A DNA stretch of 64,000 bases from Nostoc sp. ATCC 43529 (GTDB lineage: Bacteria; Cyanobacteriota; Cyanobacteriia; Cyanobacteriales; Nostocaceae): the NCBI GenBank assembly GCA_003326205.1, contig LWTK01000084.1:186001-250000 (forward strand), written 5' to 3'. Below, piece after piece: positions 62,165 through 64,000 of this stretch (positions are counted from its first letter, which is position 1; the number at the start of each line of letters is the position of its first letter). The notes under the pieces were generated by a model, which was not told the DNA's origin, did no database searches, and saw only the letters and a list, made by a program, of their open reading frames with translations. The translations under genes and the position numbers were made by a program.

Positions 62165-63568
62165 TTATTTCTCCGTGTCCTCCGCGTCCTCTGCGGTTCG
62201 ATTTTCCCCTACCTCTGCATAACTCCCCTGGACATTACTGGAAAATGGCACAATAACTGTAAAAGTAGTTCCTACATCGATCGCACTTTTAATACTAATC
62301 TCTCCGCCGTGCAAATCTACAGCTTTTTTGACGATGGACAACCCTAATCCTAGCCCCGGAATATTGTCGGTATTACTGGCGCGATGGAAAGGTTCAAAAA
62401 TGTGTTCAATATCAGCAGCGGGAATACCAATACCAAAATCTTGAATTTCAAATATAGCTCCATCGCTGGTAGTACTAACATAAAAATTAATTGTGCTGCC
62501 AATGGGAGAGTACTTTAAAGAGTTGGAAAATAAATTATTTAATATTTGCCGTAGCAATTGAGCATCGAAGTTAGCTTGTGTGCTTTGGGATTCATAGCTA
62601 AAAGCGATCGCATGTTGAGAACCATCACCCTGTTTTAATTGTTTTAACAAATACTGGCAAAATTCCGCTAAATTCAAAGGCCTTGGATTAAACCCTAACT
62701 TACTCATTTCATCTTGACTCAGTACTAATACATCATCTAAAAGCTGAGTCATGTGCATTACAGATTTTTGAATGCGGCGTAGGTGAGTATTTTGTCGTTC
62801 CTGGCTCCATTGATGGCGATAATATTCTAGTAATTCCGCAGAAGAATGGATAGCAGCCAAAGGCGTGCGAAATTCATGTGAAGTAGTAGTCAGCAAACGG
62901 GATTTAAGTTCACTCAGTTGCCTTTCTTTGGCAAGTGCTTGTCGCATCGCTTCTTCTGCCCATTGCAGCTTTGCTTCGGTTCGTTTGCTTTCGCTAATGT
63001 CGCGCAATAGCCAGCGTAGACTGACTAAATCACCTTCTTGATTTCGCACAGCAGCCACCTTAACCGCAACAATAATCGGTGTTTTTTCATGTGGTCGCAG
63101 GTTTACTTCCCATTCTTGGGTTTTCCACTCTGGAATTTGGCGATCGCGCAGATGAGTCAGTTTCAGATGAAAAGCAATTAACTCTTTCTCAAGCGCAAAA
63201 TTCTCCAAAAATTTGCCAATTAATAAACTTTTGGAAATGTTGAACAAAGTACTAGCAGCAGAGTTGGCTTGCTGAATTATGCCTTGTGTATCAGTTACCA
63301 AATAAGCATCTGGTAATTCCTCAAAAAGTTCCTGATAGCGTTGATGTTCTACTACCAAATCTTGTTGAATATTGTGTAATTCTTTATTTTCTTGTTGTAG
63401 GTTTTCATTAGCTATTTGCAATTCTTCCAAAGCCAGGTAAACTTCCCCAAATACTGCGGCGACGAGTTCAATATCTGGCTGTACTTTTTGCTTGTCACTT
63501 TTGCTTTGCAAAATGGCGACGCGTTTACGTACATTTTGTATCTGTAGGGCTAAATCGTCCAAATTCAC
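62165..63568 (-). CDS. PAS sensor histidine kinase
   Basis: A 467-residue soluble kinase. It has an N-terminal coiled coil (about 40-75), a PAS domain (78-195, ending WLLRDISESKRTE), HisKA (His231 in TSHEFRTPLAAI) and HATPase (Asn349, DFGIGIP near 377, GLGLGLS near 405). The C-terminal tail ENRTAEDAEDTEK is read from a GAGGACGCGGAGGACACGG repeat, so the original end has been replaced. No regulator is adjacent in the window. The start ATG 63568 precedes a coiled segment. Confidence 0.9.
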   Translation of the reverse strand: MNLDDLALQIQNVRKRVAILQSKSDKQKVQPDIELVAAVFGEVYLALEELQIANENLQQENKELHNIQQDLVVEHQRYQELFEELPDAYLVTDTQGIIQQANSAASTLFNISKSLLIGKFLENFALEKELIAFHLKLTHLRDRQIPEWKTQEWEVNLRPHEKTPIIVAVKVAAVRNQEGDLVSLRWLLRDISESKRTEAKLQWAEEAMRQALAKERQLSELKSRLLTTTSHEFRTPLAAIHSSAELLEYYRHQWSQERQNTHLRRIQKSVMHMTQLLDDVLVLSQDEMSKLGFNPRPLNLAEFCQYLLKQLKQGDGSQHAIAFSYESQSTQANFDAQLLRQILNNLFSNSLKYSPIGSTINFYVSTTSDGAIFEIQDFGIGIPAADIEHIFEPFHRASNTDNIPGLGLGLSIVKKAVDLHGGEISIKSAIDVGTTFTVIVPFSSNVQGSYAEVGENRTAEDAEDTEK

Positions 63569-64000
63569 GTTTTTGCTCCTATTGGATATCTAAAGTTAAG
63601 TTTACTTTGAGATTCCTTTCTGGAACGATTTTAGCTTTTGAAATTTATATAATTATTAATGGTCATTTATCAGTTTTAATTATCAGTTAAAAACATCTTA
63701 ATTGATTACTTTTGACTGGTTAATCGAGGTAAGGAACTTGTAAATAAAAAATATCTCGTTGTGTTGAGGGCAAGGGGCAGCGGGAATGATTTATAACTAT
63801 AATTTCCTATAAATCTAAGATTTGTGAACGAGTCTTTGATACTCGTGAACGAGTCTTTGATACTCGTGAATGAGTCTTTGATACTCGCGGGCGAGTCTTT
63901 AATACTCCTGAATGAGCCTTTGAGTTACACTCTAGTGGTCTGTCTCATTAATTTTGTAGAGAAAAAATGTTTGTAGTAAGGACTTTAGTCCTTGATTTTT
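63569..64000. other. End spacer with a 21-bp tandem array and a palindrome
   Basis: No gene is convincing. It holds the tandem array at 63824-63925 and a perfect AAGGACT-TT-AGTCCTT palindrome at 63978-63993. Confidence 0.6.
63824..63925. repeat. About five copies of a 21-bp tandem repeat
   Basis: Units start at 63824, 63845, 63866, 63887 and 63908 (GTGAACGAGTCTTTGATACTC and variants; the last is partial). Each junction forms a short hairpin such as ACTCGT-GA-ACGAGT. Confidence 0.92.

Noticed and set aside
63824..63925. CRISPR array
   Set aside because: Units are contiguous 21-bp copies with no variable spacers, and no cas gene is present.
63824..63970. Small heptad-repeat protein (VNESLIL units) from a GTG start
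   Set aside because: No ribosome binding site. The hairpins show paired changes that fit structure better than coding.

Overview
This window looks like chromosomal DNA from a filamentous, Nostoc/Anabaena-type (heterocyst-forming) cyanobacterium. The octamer GCGATCGC (HIP1) occurs throughout. The block of a peptidoglycan-binding protein, furA and sigC has the order I know from Anabaena sp. PCC 7120. A high-light-inducible protein, a phytochrome with its small response regulator, CobN, a DUF1816 protein and many PAS/GAF histidine kinases are also present. The spacers are full of the short tandem and palindromic repeats typical of Nostoc genomes. All statements come from reading the sequence; no database search was run.

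Layout. 1-5.5 kb: end of a probable WYL regulator, then a red-light signalling block (phytochrome kinase, Rcp-like receiver, receiver-GAF-kinase hybrid). 5.8-17.5 kb: mostly housekeeping (truB, hydrolase, DUF1816, rlmB-like methylase with Mini-RNase III, STAS protein, carA, aspartic protease lipoprotein, trpD, D12-class adenine methylase, b-type cytochrome). 17.7 kb: an unlisted 59-residue Hli gene with an HLR1-like site. 18-24.9 kb: a three-gene minus-strand operon of a dynamin-like GTPase, a 990-residue Hsp70/actin-fold ATPase and an unrecognised 369-residue protein; this is the best candidate for an undescribed system. 25.4-34.5 kb: two large sensor kinases around a monooxygenase-like protein, a Tat-type phosphatase, a proline-rich membrane protein and a lone ATP-grasp ligase. 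34.8-44.8 kb: cobN, the alr1690-like gene, furA, sigC, gpsA and lipA. 44.9-45.2 kb: tRNA-Pro(CGG) and tRNA-Ser(CGA). 45.4-58.9 kb: CapA-like protein, flavin reductase beside a deleted SDR relic, DM13 lipoprotein, SDR/CIA30 fusion, lone ABC permease, coiled-coil and NYN proteins, M15 peptidase, mnmG and a GspC/PilP-like membrane protein. 59.4-63.6 kb: two peptidoglycan hydrolases without signal peptides and a PAS kinase. The end carries a 21-bp tandem array whose hairpins show a paired base change.

A theme across the window is repeat invasion. Small repeats that normally sit between genes also lie in frame inside at least six genes, including four or five separate inserts in cobN and inserts in the catalytic or sensor regions of kinases. 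Repeats also form new C-termini for three proteins. Several palindrome families differ between copies by compensatory changes in both arms, so it is the fold, not just the sequence, that is preserved.
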